A stretch of DNA of 64,000 bases from Eubacteriaceae bacterium CHKCI004 (GTDB lineage: Bacteria; Bacillota; Clostridia; Lachnospirales; Lachnospiraceae): assembly GCA_900016875.1 (NCBI GenBank), contig FCNR01000040.1, forward strand, positions 21,357 through 85,356. The letters are read 5' to 3'. How positions within the stretch are numbered: the stretch's first letter is position 1; every line of letters starts with the position of its first letter. This document shows, in pieces, positions 44,071-54,284 of this stretch. Below the pieces are notes generated by a model, which worked only from the letters and a program-made list of their open reading frames with translations, was not told the origin of the DNA and did no database searches. The position numbers and the translations under genes were made by a program.

Positions 44071-45594
44071 TTATTTTTCACTCTGCTTTGCCTGGAACTG
44101 TACCGCAGCTTCCTTAATCTCGGTCTTCATCTCATCTGTGAGTACCTTGTCATTTTCAATGGCGTCACAAAGTTTTTTGTGATGAACACTCATAAAATCA
44201 AGTATTTCCTTCTGGTATGCCTTCACTTTTCTGGTTTCTACCTTATCAAAGACACCGTCGCTGGCCATACAGAGAGTGACGACCTGTTCCCACAGGGAAA
44301 GCGGCGCGCAAAGCGGCTGCTTTAAAAGCTCCATCAGTGCGCTTCCGTGCTGAAGCTGCGCTTTCGTGGCATCGTCCAGATCAGAAGCAAACTGCGTGAA
44401 CACTTCCATTTCTCTGTACTGGGCCAGATCTATACGAATACTTCCGGACGCCTTCTTCATTGCTTTCGTCTGAGCAGCTCCACCTACACGGGACACAGAC
44501 AGACCAACATTGACCGCCGGCCGAATACCGGAATTAAATAAGTTGCTTTCCAGGAAAATCTGACCATCCGTGATGGAAATCACATTGGTCGGAATATAAG
44601 CGGACACATCACCCGCCTGCGTCTCTATAATTGGCAGCGCCGTAATCGAACCGCCGCCCAGCTCATCGCTCAGATGACTGGAGCGCTCCAGGAGTCTTGA
44701 ATGTAAATAGAATACATCGCCAGGATACGCTTCCCGCCCCGGAGAACGTTCCAGCAGCAAAGAAATCGCACGATACGCCACCGCATGCTTCGATAAATCA
44801 TCGTAAACGATCAGCACATCTTTGCCCTTGTACATAAAATACTCGCCGAGAGCCGTTCCGGCATACGGGGCAATGTACTGCAATGACGCGGGATCACTGG
44901 CAGTGGAATTCAGCACGATCGTATAATCCATAGCGCCATGAGTCTCTAACATGGATACCAGTTTGGCGACACTGGACGCCTTCTGTCCGATGGCCACATA
45001 AATACAGATGACATCTTTGCCTTTCTGATTGAGGATCGTATCCGTCGCAATTGATGTTTTACCTGTCTGACGGTCTCCAATGATCAGCTCTCTTTGCCCT
45101 CTGCCAATCGGGAACATGGCGTCAATGGAAAGAATTCCCGTCTCCATGGGTGCATCCACCGGCTGCCGGTCAACAATTCCCGGCGCATCCTCTTCTATCG
45201 CGCGGTATCCGTCCTCCTTGATCGCGCCCTTCCCGTCGATTGGTTCTCCAAGCGCATTGATCACTCTTCCGATGAAAGCATCGCCAACCGGTATTCCCGC
45301 TCTCTTTTTCGTTCTAGTTACCTTTGTTCCTTCTTTGATTCCGGTATCCTTTCCGAATAAAATACATCCGATTTCGTTCTCGCGGATATCCTGAACCATA
45401 CCTTTTACCCCGTTCTCAAAGAGAATAATTTCACCATACATCGCATGGTCGATACCGTAAATGGTGGCGATACCATCGCCCACCCAGATAACGCTTCCCG
45501 TCTCCCGGCTTTCCATGTCCCAGTCATAATTCTCTATCTCACTGCGGATAATAGATATAATATCTGTCGCACTGATTGCACCCACAATCTTCAC
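44071..45594 (-). CDS. atpA: ATP synthase F1 alpha subunit
   Basis: This 507-residue subunit has the P-loop [15 protein letters not shown] and the alpha signature [21 protein letters not shown] with the arginine finger. It starts [23 protein letters not shown], and its ATG overlaps the atpH stop by four bases. It provides the non-catalytic nucleotide sites and regulatory contacts of F1. Confidence 0.96.
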   Translation of the reverse strand: MKIVGAISATDIISIIRSEIENYDWDMESRETGSVIWVGDGIATIYGIDHAMYGEIILFENGVKGMVQDIRENEIGCILFGKDTGIKEGTKVTRTKKRAGIPVGDAFIGRVINALGEPIDGKGAIKEDGYRAIEEDAPGIVDRQPVDAPMETGILSIDAMFPIGRGQRELIIGDRQTGKTSIATDTILNQKGKDVICIYVAIGQKASSVAKLVSMLETHGAMDYTIVLNSTASDPASLQYIAPYAGTALGEYFMYKGKDVLIVYDDLSKHAVAYRAISLLLERSPGREAYPGDVFYLHSRLLERSSHLSDELGGGSITALPIIETQAGDVSAYIPTNVISITDGQIFLESNLFNSGIRPAVNVGLSVSRVGGAAQTKAMKKASGSIRIDLAQYREMEVFTQFASDLDDATKAQLQHGSALMELLKQPLCAPLSLWEQVVTLCMASDGVFDKVETRKVKAYQKEILDFMSVHHKKLCDAIENDKVLTDEMKTEIKEAAVQFQAKQSEK

Positions 45595-46109
45595 CTCACT
45601 GTTAACTTTCTTTCAAGCTGTCTGAGCCGTCCTTCATAACTCCAGTCGTATTCCATATGTCCGACGCGGATGAGAAGTCCTCCCAGCAGATCATCCCTGA
45701 TGAAGAGCTTTGTCCGGATATCCCTGCCGGGATATTCCTTTCGGAGAAAATCCATGGTTTTTGTCATTTCTTCCTCATCGGGTGTCTCCGCAAAATAAAG
45801 CTCTGCCCGGATAATATTATGTTTATCCTCCCACAGGATATCATATTCTCCGATAATCTCCAGAATCAGATCACTGTCCGTATGATCACATAAATATTTC
45901 AGAAAATTCTTTATGTTTACCGGAAGTTCCGCCTGATCGGCAATATCATTAATAATCTGATGCTTTTTGTCAAGAGAAATCATTGGATCTGCCAGAACGT
46001 CCCCCAGAAGCGGCGTTTCCTCAAACAGCGTCCGCAGCACGTCCACTGCAGCTTTGTCATCTGTCAGCTCATACAGTGCCGCCGCATAATTATTTGCCCG
46101 CTGCGTCAT
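45591..46109 (-). CDS. atpH: ATP synthase F1 delta subunit
   Basis: This is the peripheral-stalk cap protein, 172 residues from the ATG at 46109 ([15 protein letters not shown]); AGGTG lies six bases upstream, inside the atpF end. A GTG three codons earlier is possible but worse placed. It overlaps atpF by 20 bases and atpA by four. The C-terminal half ([19 protein letters not shown]) is the conserved OSCP part. Confidence 0.92.
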   Translation of the reverse strand: MTQRANNYAAALYELTDDKAAVDVLRTLFEETPLLGDVLADPMISLDKKHQIINDIADQAELPVNIKNFLKYLCDHTDSDLILEIIGEYDILWEDKHNIIRAELYFAETPDEEEMTKTMDFLRKEYPGRDIRTKLFIRDDLLGGLLIRVGHMEYDWSYEGRLRQLERKLTVR

Positions 46110-46539
46110 GAACATCACCTGTCTTCATTATTTTTCTTGCCGCCTCCATGGCCAGAATTGCGATATCCGCCTGCACCTCTTTTCTTGCCTGCTCCTGCTC
46201 GGTACGAATCTCTTCCCTTGCTTTTTCAAGCATTTTTTCGGCCTCTTCTTTTGCCTTCACAGCAGCCTCACTCTGTTCCCGGGCTGCTCTGGACTTAGCC
46301 TGCGCGATGATCTCTTCTGCCTTATGTCCGGCATCTTTTAATTTCTCCTGATAATCATTTTTCAACTGTTCCGCCTGCTGTTCTTTGGCGGCAGCTTCCT
46401 TCAGCTGGGTTTTGATCATTTCCTCTCTCTGGCTGATGATTTTTAAAACCGGCTTAAAAAGAAGCAGCCTGAGCCCCACAAACAGGACAATCACATTGAG
46501 AACAGTAAAAAATAAAGTCCATCCATCTAAACTAAGCAT
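46090..46539 (-). CDS. atpF: ATP synthase Fo b subunit
   Basis: This 149-residue peripheral-stalk subunit has one N-terminal membrane segment (about residues 7-28) followed by a long charged helix rich in Glu, Lys, Ala and Gln, typical of the dimeric b stalk. The position between atpE and atpH is standard. Confidence 0.93.
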   Translation of the reverse strand: MLSLDGWTLFFTVLNVIVLFVGLRLLLFKPVLKIISQREEMIKTQLKEAAAKEQQAEQLKNDYQEKLKDAGHKAEEIIAQAKSRAAREQSEAAVKAKEEAEKMLEKAREEIRTEQEQARKEVQADIAILAMEAARKIMKTGDVHDAAGK

Positions 46540-46602
46540 GTACTTTCACCTGCATTCTTGTTTCTTCTCTGATTAATAAGCCCTCCGGATTCCTGCATAT
46601 CA

Positions 46603-46830
46603 TTATCCCAGGAAAAGAATGATCAGCAGAGCGATAACAAAACCGTAAATAGCAGTTGCTTCTGCCAGAGCACATCCTAAAAGAAGGGATTTGCTGATCT
46701 TTCCTTCTGCCTCAGGCTGTCTTGCGATGGCATCCACTGCAGAAGATGTTGCCTTACCAATTCCAAGACCTGCTCCAAGACCTGTTAAAACTGCGATACC
46801 TGCTCCGATTGCTACTAATAATGTTGACAT
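46603..46830 (-). CDS. atpE: ATP synthase Fo c subunit
   Basis: This 75-residue hairpin protein has two membrane helices joined by the polar loop ARQPEAEGK. The ion-binding carboxylate is Glu57 in [11 protein letters not shown]. Compared with Na+-translocating rings, the Gln ligand of helix 1 is replaced by Ile24 and the Ser after the Glu by Ala58, while Thr59 and Tyr62 are kept. Loss of both ligands points to proton rather than sodium coupling. Confidence 0.94.
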   Translation of the reverse strand: MSTLLVAIGAGIAVLTGLGAGLGIGKATSSAVDAIARQPEAEGKISKSLLLGCALAEATAIYGFVIALLIILFLG

Positions 46831-46959
46831 AATTTGTTTCTCCTTTTCTACTACTCATTTTTAAATGTCTGCTGCTTCATTTGTTCATACACTTTGTTTT
46901 CAATTATGAAGCACGCCATTTACCATAAAAGACTGCTTATTGTCTTTCATGATCAGTTG

Positions 46960-47664
46960 TTATTCGATCGCTTCCTTTACAAACAATGCTGTCAGGAAAA
47001 CGAAAACGTATGCCTGAATGATGCCGTCAAAGATATCAAAATATGCACTGAAGACCACAGGCAGCACAGCCGGCACAACCTGTTTGAGCAGTTCCATGAT
47101 GACAAAAGAACCAAGAACATTGCCAAACAGACGCATACACAGAGACAGCGGCCTGATAAAGATTTCCAGAACATTAATCGGTGCAACAATGGCTATCGGC
47201 TCCGCAAAACTTTTGAGCCACCCTTTGCCGCCCTTTTTTCGTATGCCGGCAACCTCAATGAGCACAATACTCATCAGAGCAAGTGCCGCTGTCACATTGA
47301 TATCCTTAGTAGGCGGCTTAAACCCAAACAATCCAATCAGATTGGACGCACCCACATAAATAGCGACAGACATGAGGTATGGCACGTAATCTCTTCCTGC
47401 CTCTCCCAGAATCTCATCAAAGAAATGATAGATACCGGAAACGGCGGTTTCCAGAACAATCTGCTTTTTACCGGGATGTGTCACATCAAATCCCCGGACA
47501 AAAATAAAACAGACCAGAAAAAGAACGGCCATGATTATCCAGGATACAACAACAGCTTCTGATACGGGAATACCACCCAATATCGGAAGTGTAAAGACAA
47601 CCTCGCAATTCAATTCTTCCATCAATTGCCCTACGAGCGCTTCCACTGGCATATCCTCCTTCAT
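46960..47664 (-). CDS. atpB: ATP synthase Fo a subunit
   Basis: This 234-residue membrane subunit forms the ion channels beside the c-ring. The essential Arg lies in PLSLCMRLFGNVLGSFVIMELL, and the last helix carries the IIQAYVFVFLTALFVKEAI motif. It is the first gene of the operon; no atpI or atpZ is seen upstream. A good promoter lies about 130 bases upstream. Confidence 0.94.
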   Translation of the reverse strand: MKEDMPVEALVGQLMEELNCEVVFTLPILGGIPVSEAVVVSWIIMAVLFLVCFIFVRGFDVTHPGKKQIVLETAVSGIYHFFDEILGEAGRDYVPYLMSVAIYVGASNLIGLFGFKPPTKDINVTAALALMSIVLIEVAGIRKKGGKGWLKSFAEPIAIVAPINVLEIFIRPLSLCMRLFGNVLGSFVIMELLKQVVPAVLPVVFSAYFDIFDGIIQAYVFVFLTALFVKEAIE

Positions 47665-47788
47665 TTTTCTGTTTAAAATCCTTTAAAATCTTCTCTCACT
47701 TATTTTTTCTTTTTGCAGTTTTTACAACCTCCTTTTTCATTTTTTGTTTGAAAATGGCAAAAGTTGTATCTCGACTTTTGTTGATTTA

Positions 47789-47816
47789 ATCATATCCCTT
47801 TCAAACAAAAAGTCAA
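47789..47816 (-). promoter_or_regulatory. Promoter of the ATP synthase operon
   Basis: On the minus strand TTGACT and TATGAT are spaced 16 bases apart. An inverted repeat CAAAAGT/ACTTTTG (about 47758-47780) follows within the first transcribed bases and may be a regulatory hairpin or operator. Confidence 0.6.
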
Positions 47817-47819
47817 CCT

Positions 47820-48200
47820 TATTTTTTAAACAAATCTTAAACAAATTTTTTTCATTGACCATTTTTTATGATTTTTCGTATTTTTTTGGTGTTAATTAAT
47901 GATTTTTCTCTTAAATTATTTATTTTTTTATGTACTATTTCAGAATAGGCAAAATACATTGTATAAATTTTGGCACAATTACTTTTCTTTCTTTTTTCTG
48001 ATTTCATTTTTTATCTATTTTTACGTTCTAAGATAATGAATTTTTCTGTTGTCAGTCTTTCATTTTGTAATATTTTGCTTATTAAATCTTTCTGATGTTA
48101 ACACCCGCAGAAACAGCGTTAAAAAGCATTCTGTCCTATACAGTTTTTTCATCTTTTCTGGCAAAAATTTTTCCAAAAATCATTTTATCTGCTTCCGGCA
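47820..48200. other. AT-rich intergenic region with no gene
   Basis: About 380 bases upstream of the ATP synthase promoter are extremely AT-rich with many T runs and no reading frame that looks like protein. No RNA gene was recognised. Such DNA could act as an upstream promoter element or a curved region. Confidence 0.5.
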
Positions 48201-48202
48201 AC

Positions 48203-48268
48203 AAAAAAGGCAGTGAGTTCTCCCGTAATAATAACCTTCGCTGCGATTACGGAAATAATCTCACTACC
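48203..48268 (-). terminator. Terminator after the 5-FCL gene, with an upstream hairpin
   Basis: GGTAGTGAG pairs with CTCACTGCC and CCGTAAT with ATTACGG; on the minus strand six Ts follow. A second hairpin with GATGCAGCC/GGCTGCATC arms lies at 48298-48333, between this site and the gene end, without a T run. Confidence 0.7.
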
Positions 48269-48373
48269 ATTCTCATCTGCCTGTATTTATTTGTTTTGAT
48301 GCAGCCAAACAACTCTTCCTGTTCGGCTGCATCTGTCACTATATCACAAAATGTTTTCGAGTATAAGTACTTT

Positions 48374-48940
48374 TTATCTGCGGCAGTTGATGATCCTCTC
48401 CGGCGTTATAATGTAATCCACCGGCTTATCATGCTCTTCATGAGGCAGATTATTGAGAATCTGAATCTCGTAGGCCAGCGCCGCGCATGGATAATCAGCA
48501 TGACTCCTCAAAAACTTATCATAATAACCGCCGCCATAACCAAGACGGTTGCCCCTCTCGTCAAAGGCAAGTCCCGGAAGTAAAATCAATCCCGGATCAT
48601 CCGCCGGCGCTTTATAGGAAGCGGGCTCCAGAATCCCGAACTCGCCCGGCCGGCAGTCTTTGATAGACTGAATCTCATAAAATGCTATCTCATCATCCTC
48701 TACTTTTGGTACCGCCACTTTTTTACCCATCCGGATAAAATCACAGATCAGGTCAATGGTGTCTACTTCCGAACCAATGGCCATATAAGAATATATCCAC
48801 TCGCTTTTCTGGAACTCTGGAAGTTCGATGAGATTATCAAAACATTTTCTGGTCTGCTCATGAATCTGCGTCAGCGTAAGATCATTTCTCCGCCTGCGCA
48901 TCTCTTTTCTCAATGCCTCTTTGCTGCTGCTTTGTGACAT
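48374..48940 (-). CDS. 5-Formyltetrahydrofolate cyclo-ligase
   Basis: This 188-residue enzyme converts 5-formyl-THF to 5,10-methenyl-THF with ATP. The N-terminal KEALRKEMRRRRNDL and the C-terminal PGLAFDERGNRLGYGGGYYDKFL (ATP/folate loop) are diagnostic. It lies 21 bases after the DUF896 gene on the same strand, likely co-transcribed. Confidence 0.94.
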   Translation of the reverse strand: MSQSSSKEALRKEMRRRRNDLTLTQIHEQTRKCFDNLIELPEFQKSEWIYSYMAIGSEVDTIDLICDFIRMGKKVAVPKVEDDEIAFYEIQSIKDCRPGEFGILEPASYKAPADDPGLILLPGLAFDERGNRLGYGGGYYDKFLRSHADYPCAALAYEIQILNNLPHEEHDKPVDYIITPERIINCRR

Positions 48941-48961
48941 GGTATCACCTGCTTTCTCCCG

Positions 48962-49186
48962 CTAATTGCTGGAATATTTTTTGCCGTATTTTTCTCCAAG
49001 ATTTGTGATGGAGCCATCCTCATTCTGAATGGAAATATTGTTTAACTCGCCTCTTAAATTTCTCCGGATCGCCAGAACATAGTCTCTCCGGAGCTTCTTC
49101 TGCTCTGCGGCCTCCGCATCAGTGAGACCCACGCTTTTTGATTTATGATATAATTCGTTGATACGATCAATATCTTTCTGATTCAT
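48962..49186 (-). CDS. DUF896 (YnzC/YlaC-type) small protein
   Basis: This 74-residue protein reads NQKDIDRINELYHKSKSVGL followed by LTDAEAAEQKKLRRDYVLAIRRNLR, the DUF896 pattern. In Bacillus a member is under SOS control, but its biochemical role is unknown. AAAGGAGATAGG precedes the ATG. Confidence 0.9.
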   Translation of the reverse strand: MNQKDIDRINELYHKSKSVGLTDAEAAEQKKLRRDYVLAIRRNLRGELNNISIQNEDGSITNLGEKYGKKYSSN

Positions 49187-49309
49187 TCCTATCTCCTTTT
49201 ATCTTTTCTCTTCACAGTTCTCTGTCATTATACTGGAAAACTCTCTTATTGTAAATTTATTTTTGTAATAATTTATTCATAATTATGGAACTTACCCGTT
49301 TTCTGCACA

Positions 49310-51037
49310 TCAGAACAAAATCATTTTTGAAAGTTTCCGGGCTGCTGCCTCTGCCATGCGGAGTCCATCCATGGCCGCGGAGGTGATGCCGCCCGCGTAT
49401 CCGGCGCCCTCTCCACACGGAAACAGCCCCCGGATATTTGCCTGACCGGACTCGTCTCTCTCCATACGCACAGGAGAAGACGTCCTGGTCTCTACGCCGG
49501 AAAAGATCGCGTCCGGCCGGTCATATCCCTTTATTTTATGTCCGAAAGCTTCTATACCTTCTATCAAGGATTCCACCACATAATCCGGAAGACATTTCCT
49601 TACGTCCGCAAACTGCCACTGCCCCTTCATACACGGAGTCACGCCGCCAAAACCGGTGCTGACCTTTCCTTCCTTAAAATCACCGTAAAGCTGCAGCGGA
49701 ATCTTTCCTCCGGCGGAAGCGTACGCCAGCTTCTCATACCGGCGCTGAAATTCCACTCCGGCCAGCGGATGAACCGGATCACCCGCCCGGGTTGTGCCGT
49801 TTTCCGAAAGTGCAAAATCCTCCGGCGTCACCGTGGTGATGATGGCGCTGTTGGAATTGGCACTGTCTCTTTTGTAATCACTCATGCCGTTGACACACAA
49901 CAGCCCCTCCTCCGAAGAAGAATTGACCACGTAGCCGCCGGGACACATACAAAACGAATACACGCCTCTGCCGTTTTTACACTGATGGGTCAGCTTATAG
50001 CTGGCTGCCGGAAGGATTCCGGCGTATTTCTCCCCGTACTGGCTCTCATTGATCATCGCCGCCGGATGCTCTACCCGAACGCCGATGGCAAAGGACTTCG
50101 GCCGCATGAAAAGCCCCTTGTCATAGAGCATATAAAATGTATCTCTCGCACTGTGGCCGACGGCAAGAATCACCGTGCGGCAGGATTTCTCTATGATATG
50201 CCGCTTTTCGTCGCGATCGGCAGGATTTACTTTCACCCCGGCCGCATTGTTACCGGATGCCGACGCGGCCGTTTCCAGCCGGATGCCGGTCAGCATACGC
50301 TCTTCTCCCTTTTCTTCTGTCAGGAGTTCCACAAGCTTCGTGCCAAAATGGATCTCTCCGCCCAGAGACAGAATTTCCTCCCGGATGGACGCCACCACCC
50401 GTTTCAGAATGTCCGTCCCGATGTGCGGCTTTGCCTCGTACAATATCTCCTCCGGCGCGCCGTGCTTCACAAACTCCTCCAGGACAAACCGGTTCTTGCC
50501 GGACTTGTCCTTCACCACGGTATTGAGCTTTCCGTCAGAAAATGTACCGGCGCCGCCCTCGCCGAACTGCACATTGGACTCCGTATCAAGAACTCCTTCC
50601 TTAAAAAAATGTTCCACTTTTTTCGTCCGAAGCTCCACAGCGTCCCCCCGCTCATAAACAACCGGCGCGAAACCGTTCCTCGCAAGCACCAGCGCCGCAA
50701 ACAGCCCCGCCGGGCCGGCGCCGATGATCACAGGGCGCTCCTCCTCCGGCAGCCGCTGTCCGCCGCCAACATCATCCGCATGAACAGGGAACCGGTATCT
50801 CTCCTCTTTTACCCTGCTCCACTTACTGTTTCTGTGCTGGAGCACCTTCTTTTCACCGGCAAAAGCCGCGTCAATGGTATATGTATAGAAAAGCTCCGGC
50901 TTCTTCCGGGCATCGATGGACCGTCGGACAATCTTCCATTCCACCGGCTGCTGACCGTACGCCCGCCTGGCAATCTCCGCCGCCAGCGCTTTCTCTGTGT
51001 GATCCACAGGTAATTTTAATTGTGATATTCGTATCAT
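49310..51037 (-). CDS. Large FAD-dependent oxidoreductase
   Basis: This is a 575-residue flavoprotein from the ATG at 51037, which has GGAGG five bases upstream. An N-terminal domain of about 90 residues (IRISQLKLPVDHTEKALAAEI) precedes the dinucleotide fold (VIIGAGPAGLFAALVLARNG). NVQFGEGGAGTFSDGKLNT and CEGAGYAGGI complete the FAD site. Close relatives are widespread in Firmicutes and Bacteroidetes as uncharacterised FAD-dependent dehydrogenases. The substrate is unknown. Confidence 0.85.
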   Translation of the reverse strand: MIRISQLKLPVDHTEKALAAEIARRAYGQQPVEWKIVRRSIDARKKPELFYTYTIDAAFAGEKKVLQHRNSKWSRVKEERYRFPVHADDVGGGQRLPEEERPVIIGAGPAGLFAALVLARNGFAPVVYERGDAVELRTKKVEHFFKEGVLDTESNVQFGEGGAGTFSDGKLNTVVKDKSGKNRFVLEEFVKHGAPEEILYEAKPHIGTDILKRVVASIREEILSLGGEIHFGTKLVELLTEEKGEERMLTGIRLETAASASGNNAAGVKVNPADRDEKRHIIEKSCRTVILAVGHSARDTFYMLYDKGLFMRPKSFAIGVRVEHPAAMINESQYGEKYAGILPAASYKLTHQCKNGRGVYSFCMCPGGYVVNSSSEEGLLCVNGMSDYKRDSANSNSAIITTVTPEDFALSENGTTRAGDPVHPLAGVEFQRRYEKLAYASAGGKIPLQLYGDFKEGKVSTGFGGVTPCMKGQWQFADVRKCLPDYVVESLIEGIEAFGHKIKGYDRPDAIFSGVETRTSSPVRMERDESGQANIRGLFPCGEGAGYAGGITSAAMDGLRMAEAAARKLSKMILF

Positions 51038-52589
51038 GAGAACCTCCGTTCTGTTTCTACCACTACACGACATCTTTTATTATAACAGGCAATGCCATAT
51101 CGAAAAATAATATGACAGTCTTCTTCTGTCAGCTTCTCCGCATACCCTTTTTGAGTTATCTGTTTTAATGCAAAATTGCAAGCTTTGTCCAACTCTCCCT
51201 TATCTGCATACTTTATCTCAATGAGAATGCCAATCCCCAGGCTTTGAATCTTAATCAAAATATCACTATATCCATCGCCGGATTCCTCATTGGATTTTAC
51301 ATACCATCCTTTTTTGTATCCAAGTATTCCCAATAAAATACCATGATAAAAGTTTTCTTTATATTTTTTTCTGACAAAAGTATCTCGTATACTAATCGTC
51401 CTGCTTAAATATTCTGATGATATATTTTCCCCTTCGGTTTTCCACGATATGTCAGATATCCGATCATAAAAAGTACACTCCAAATATTCTCAACAGAATC
51501 ATAAAGGCCCTGATATGTTAATTCTTCATGGATTTCTTTGGAAACTGTCGCACCGGACATCAGTTCCTCCATTTCCTCTGTAGTCTCATTTTTATCCATC
51601 CGCTCTATAAAATGTTTTACAACATCATTGCTGCTGGTATTTGACCAGTAATCTTTTGGCTCTGCATCTCTGTCATCTGTCAATTCATCACAATAGCTGA
51701 TTACATCCCACGGACAATATACATCTACATTTCCAAAATGATATCCATCATACCAGCTTTTAATCTGCTCATACTTTTCCTCCAAATGATAATAGCATAG
51801 TATATCTTTCACTTCACTGTCTGTAAACCCAAAATACTCATCAAACCGTACTGTTGTAATGGACAAAACTTTTGGATTATTCAAACCGGTAAAGATGCTT
51901 TCTTTTGCAACTCGCAGACATCCCGTCAGAACTGCAAAATACAAACTGTCGTTGGTTTTTAACGTCTGCTCAAAAAGATTCCGGATAAGCATGGTCATCT
52001 GGTCATAATATCCATGTTCATTTGCCTTTGCCAATGGCACATCGTATTCGTCGATCAAAATAATCACTTTTTCTCCATAGTGTTTATGAAGCAATTCAGA
52101 TAATTCCCTCAAGCTGAAAACCAAAGTTTCATTGTCCATTTCTTTTTCTAACAAACCAGAAAACAATTCTTTATCTTTTGACGTAAGTCTGCTGCTCTCC
52201 AGCAAAAATTGCAGCCGTCTTGCTTCCTCATTGATGACTTTTACTATCAAATTCCGGGCAGTCTGGTAATCCTTCTCCTCAATCCCCTTTAAACTGATGG
52301 AGACAACCGGAAAGCGACCCATATAATTTTCACAAAGCATCGTTTCTTCCGCTATTTTCAATCCATCAAACAAAGCCTTATCACAGCCAATTTCAAAAAA
52401 CGCTTTCAGCATGCTCATATTCAGAGATTTTCCAAAACGCCTTGGTCTTGTAAATAAATTTACTTTACTCCACTTATTCAGTAAATCTTTTATCATTTCT
52501 GTTTTATCTACATAGTAAAAATCTTCCGTAATAATTTCTTCAAAATTCTCTATACCGACTGGCAACTTCTTTTTCTCCATCCGAAACAT
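51034..52589 (-). pseudogene. Broken AAA-ATPase-like / PD-(D/E)XK nuclease gene
   Basis: Two overlapping frames hold the two halves. From 52589 (MFRMEKKKLPVGI, after GGAGGG) runs the AAA-ATPase-like domain (Walker A region FTRPRRFGKSLNMSMLK, Walker B VIILIDEYDVPL). It ends at 51405 after GYLTYRGKPKG. A second frame picks up GENISSEYLSRT and runs to 51034 with the nuclease core SGDGYSDIL ... ILIEIKYAD. About 100 residues normally between these parts are missing as well, so a deletion caused the frame change. Intact relatives are multi-copy genes of unknown function in anaerobes. Confidence 0.75.
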
Positions 52590-52664
52590 ACACGCCCTCC
52601 TTCCAAATAATCCCCCGCTCAATGTATTTTTCTATCTTAATCCGCACTTTTTCTTTCTTGTAAT

Positions 52665-53066
52665 ATGATACACATCTTTATCGCTTTCCTCAAGCATTTT
52701 ATGATGAGATGTATTATTTTTTATAAGTTAATTGATTGTGTTCAGAGATTTTTTTCCTGGCATCATGTCGGCAAGCTTCTCGCCAAATGCAATGGGATGA
52801 AAGACAAAGGTGTTTCACCTGTTTCTCTGCTCCGCTACAAACTTAGCAACATTTTTGTCGGAAGAAGCATGTATATGCAGCAACGAACTGGCTCCGTTTT
52901 AGAAATGGCAGACATTACTTTTAGCAGATTACTAGGCATCCTGATGGATGCCTTAATGGCAAGTCTTCAGGAAATCTTAAAGCTCAGCGATGAGCAATTG
53001 ATAGCACTTATTTATCTTTATCACAGAAATATTTATGTATGTACACGGAAATCGTTTTCTCAATAA
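52665..53066 (+). pseudogene. Transposase remnant, IS4-like, internally deleted
   Basis: The frame of 133 codons carries GMKDKGVSPVSLLRYKLSNI followed by FVGRSMYMQQRTGS, a match in style to the N-terminal part of IS4-type transposases of Clostridia. It jumps to a C-terminal-like MASLQEILKLSDEQLIALI. The DDE catalytic core is absent. No terminal inverted repeats or target duplication were found by eye. The remnant lies directly upstream of a truncated LRR gene. Confidence 0.55.
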
Positions 53067-53320
53067 GAAGTCAAAAAAAGAAAGATTTATGCGTGCATTA
53101 GCAAAACATCTTCCACTTTCTTTTTTATTTTCTTCCATTTTCCACATTAAAAATTCACAAGTTTTTCCCTCATATCTGTATATTTTATAACTCAGCTCCC
53201 ACCACATATAATTATATTGTCATCGCCATATTTCCATGGTATTATTATCACATAATCTGGGGCAGTAATTATACTGGAACAGCTAGCGCTTCCCTAGAAC
53301 TTCCGGAAGGCAGTACGGAG

Positions 53321-54196
53321 GTGCCTCCGGATGAAATTACCGTGCGCAGTGAAATTACCTGGAACGGTATAACTTTTCCGGTAACCAGCCTGCGGTCCGA
53401 TACGACTGATGATATCGGAGAGCTGACCAGAAGAAAAGGCCGTCTGTACGGATACAACAAAGAGCATCTGCGAAAGATCACAATAGAGTCAGGTGTACAA
53501 GACATCATCCTCAGCCTTTCTCATTATAAAGCACTAGAGGAAATCGTAATTGAGAATCCATCAGAATCTATTTACGCCCACTTTAGTATCTGGGACTGTC
53601 CGAAATTAAAGGATATCTATGTTCCTTCCAACGTGGACTCTGTTCCTCAGCTGCGTGACTGTCCGAATGCCTCTGTGATCTATGCGCCGGATCATCCGAA
53701 ATATAAGATTATCGATGGCGACATTTACTCCAGAAACGAAAAGACACTGTATGATGTCCCGTCCACTACGAAAAAATATGTCGTGAAAGACGGAGTGGAA
53801 CGCATCGCTTTTGGAGCATTGGCAGGCAACAGCAATATTAAAAAAATTATCATTCCGGATTCTGTCAGAAAAATCGAACGTAAGGCTTTTTATAATATGA
53901 CGAATCTGAAAAAAGTAAAATTTGGTAATTCTATAAGGAAAATATATGGAGGTTCTTTCAAACGCTGCAACAATCTGAAAGTTCTTGTTCTTCCAAAAAA
54001 TATCCGGCAAGTCACAGATGGTTTTGGTGGAAAGCGGTTCTGTAAACTAAAAAAGCTTTATATCAACTCTCCGAAGTTAAACAAAGCCAACTTTACCGGC
54101 ATCCCGAAAACATGCACCATCTACGTAAAAAATGCCTCTGTAAAGAAAATGATACAGAAGCAGAGTAACTTTAAGGGCAAAATTATTATTCAATAA
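53321..54196 (+). pseudogene. Leucine-rich-repeat (BspA-type) protein, 5'-truncated
   Basis: Several LRR_5-type repeats are visible (VERIAFGALAGNSNIKKIIIPDSVRKIERKAF; FYNMTNLKKVKFGNSIRKI), as in secreted or surface BspA-like proteins. There is no signal peptide, anchor or convincing ribosome site. The GTG used here is not special, and the frame stays open upstream to at least 53180, joining non-protein-like sequence. The protein-like part begins near 53258 (GSNYTGTASASLELPEGS). The 5' part was probably lost with the neighbouring transposon event. It could be translated only by chance. Confidence 0.6.
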
Positions 54197-54284
54197 TACT
54201 CCGATTTTTTTCAGGCGGATAGCGTTCCCATGGATTAATTCTCCGGGCAGTTTTTCCTGAACCGATTCTTTTTATCGCCGGTCA

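Noticed and set aside
48095..48583. 162-codon plus-strand frame
   Set aside because: It starts in AT-rich DNA without a ribosome site, runs through the terminator hairpins and into the antisense of the 5-FCL gene.
49538..51013. 491-codon plus-strand frame opposite the large FAD gene
   Set aside because: Low-complexity Arg/Pro/His-rich translation with no domain; the minus strand has clear FAD motifs and a ribosome site.
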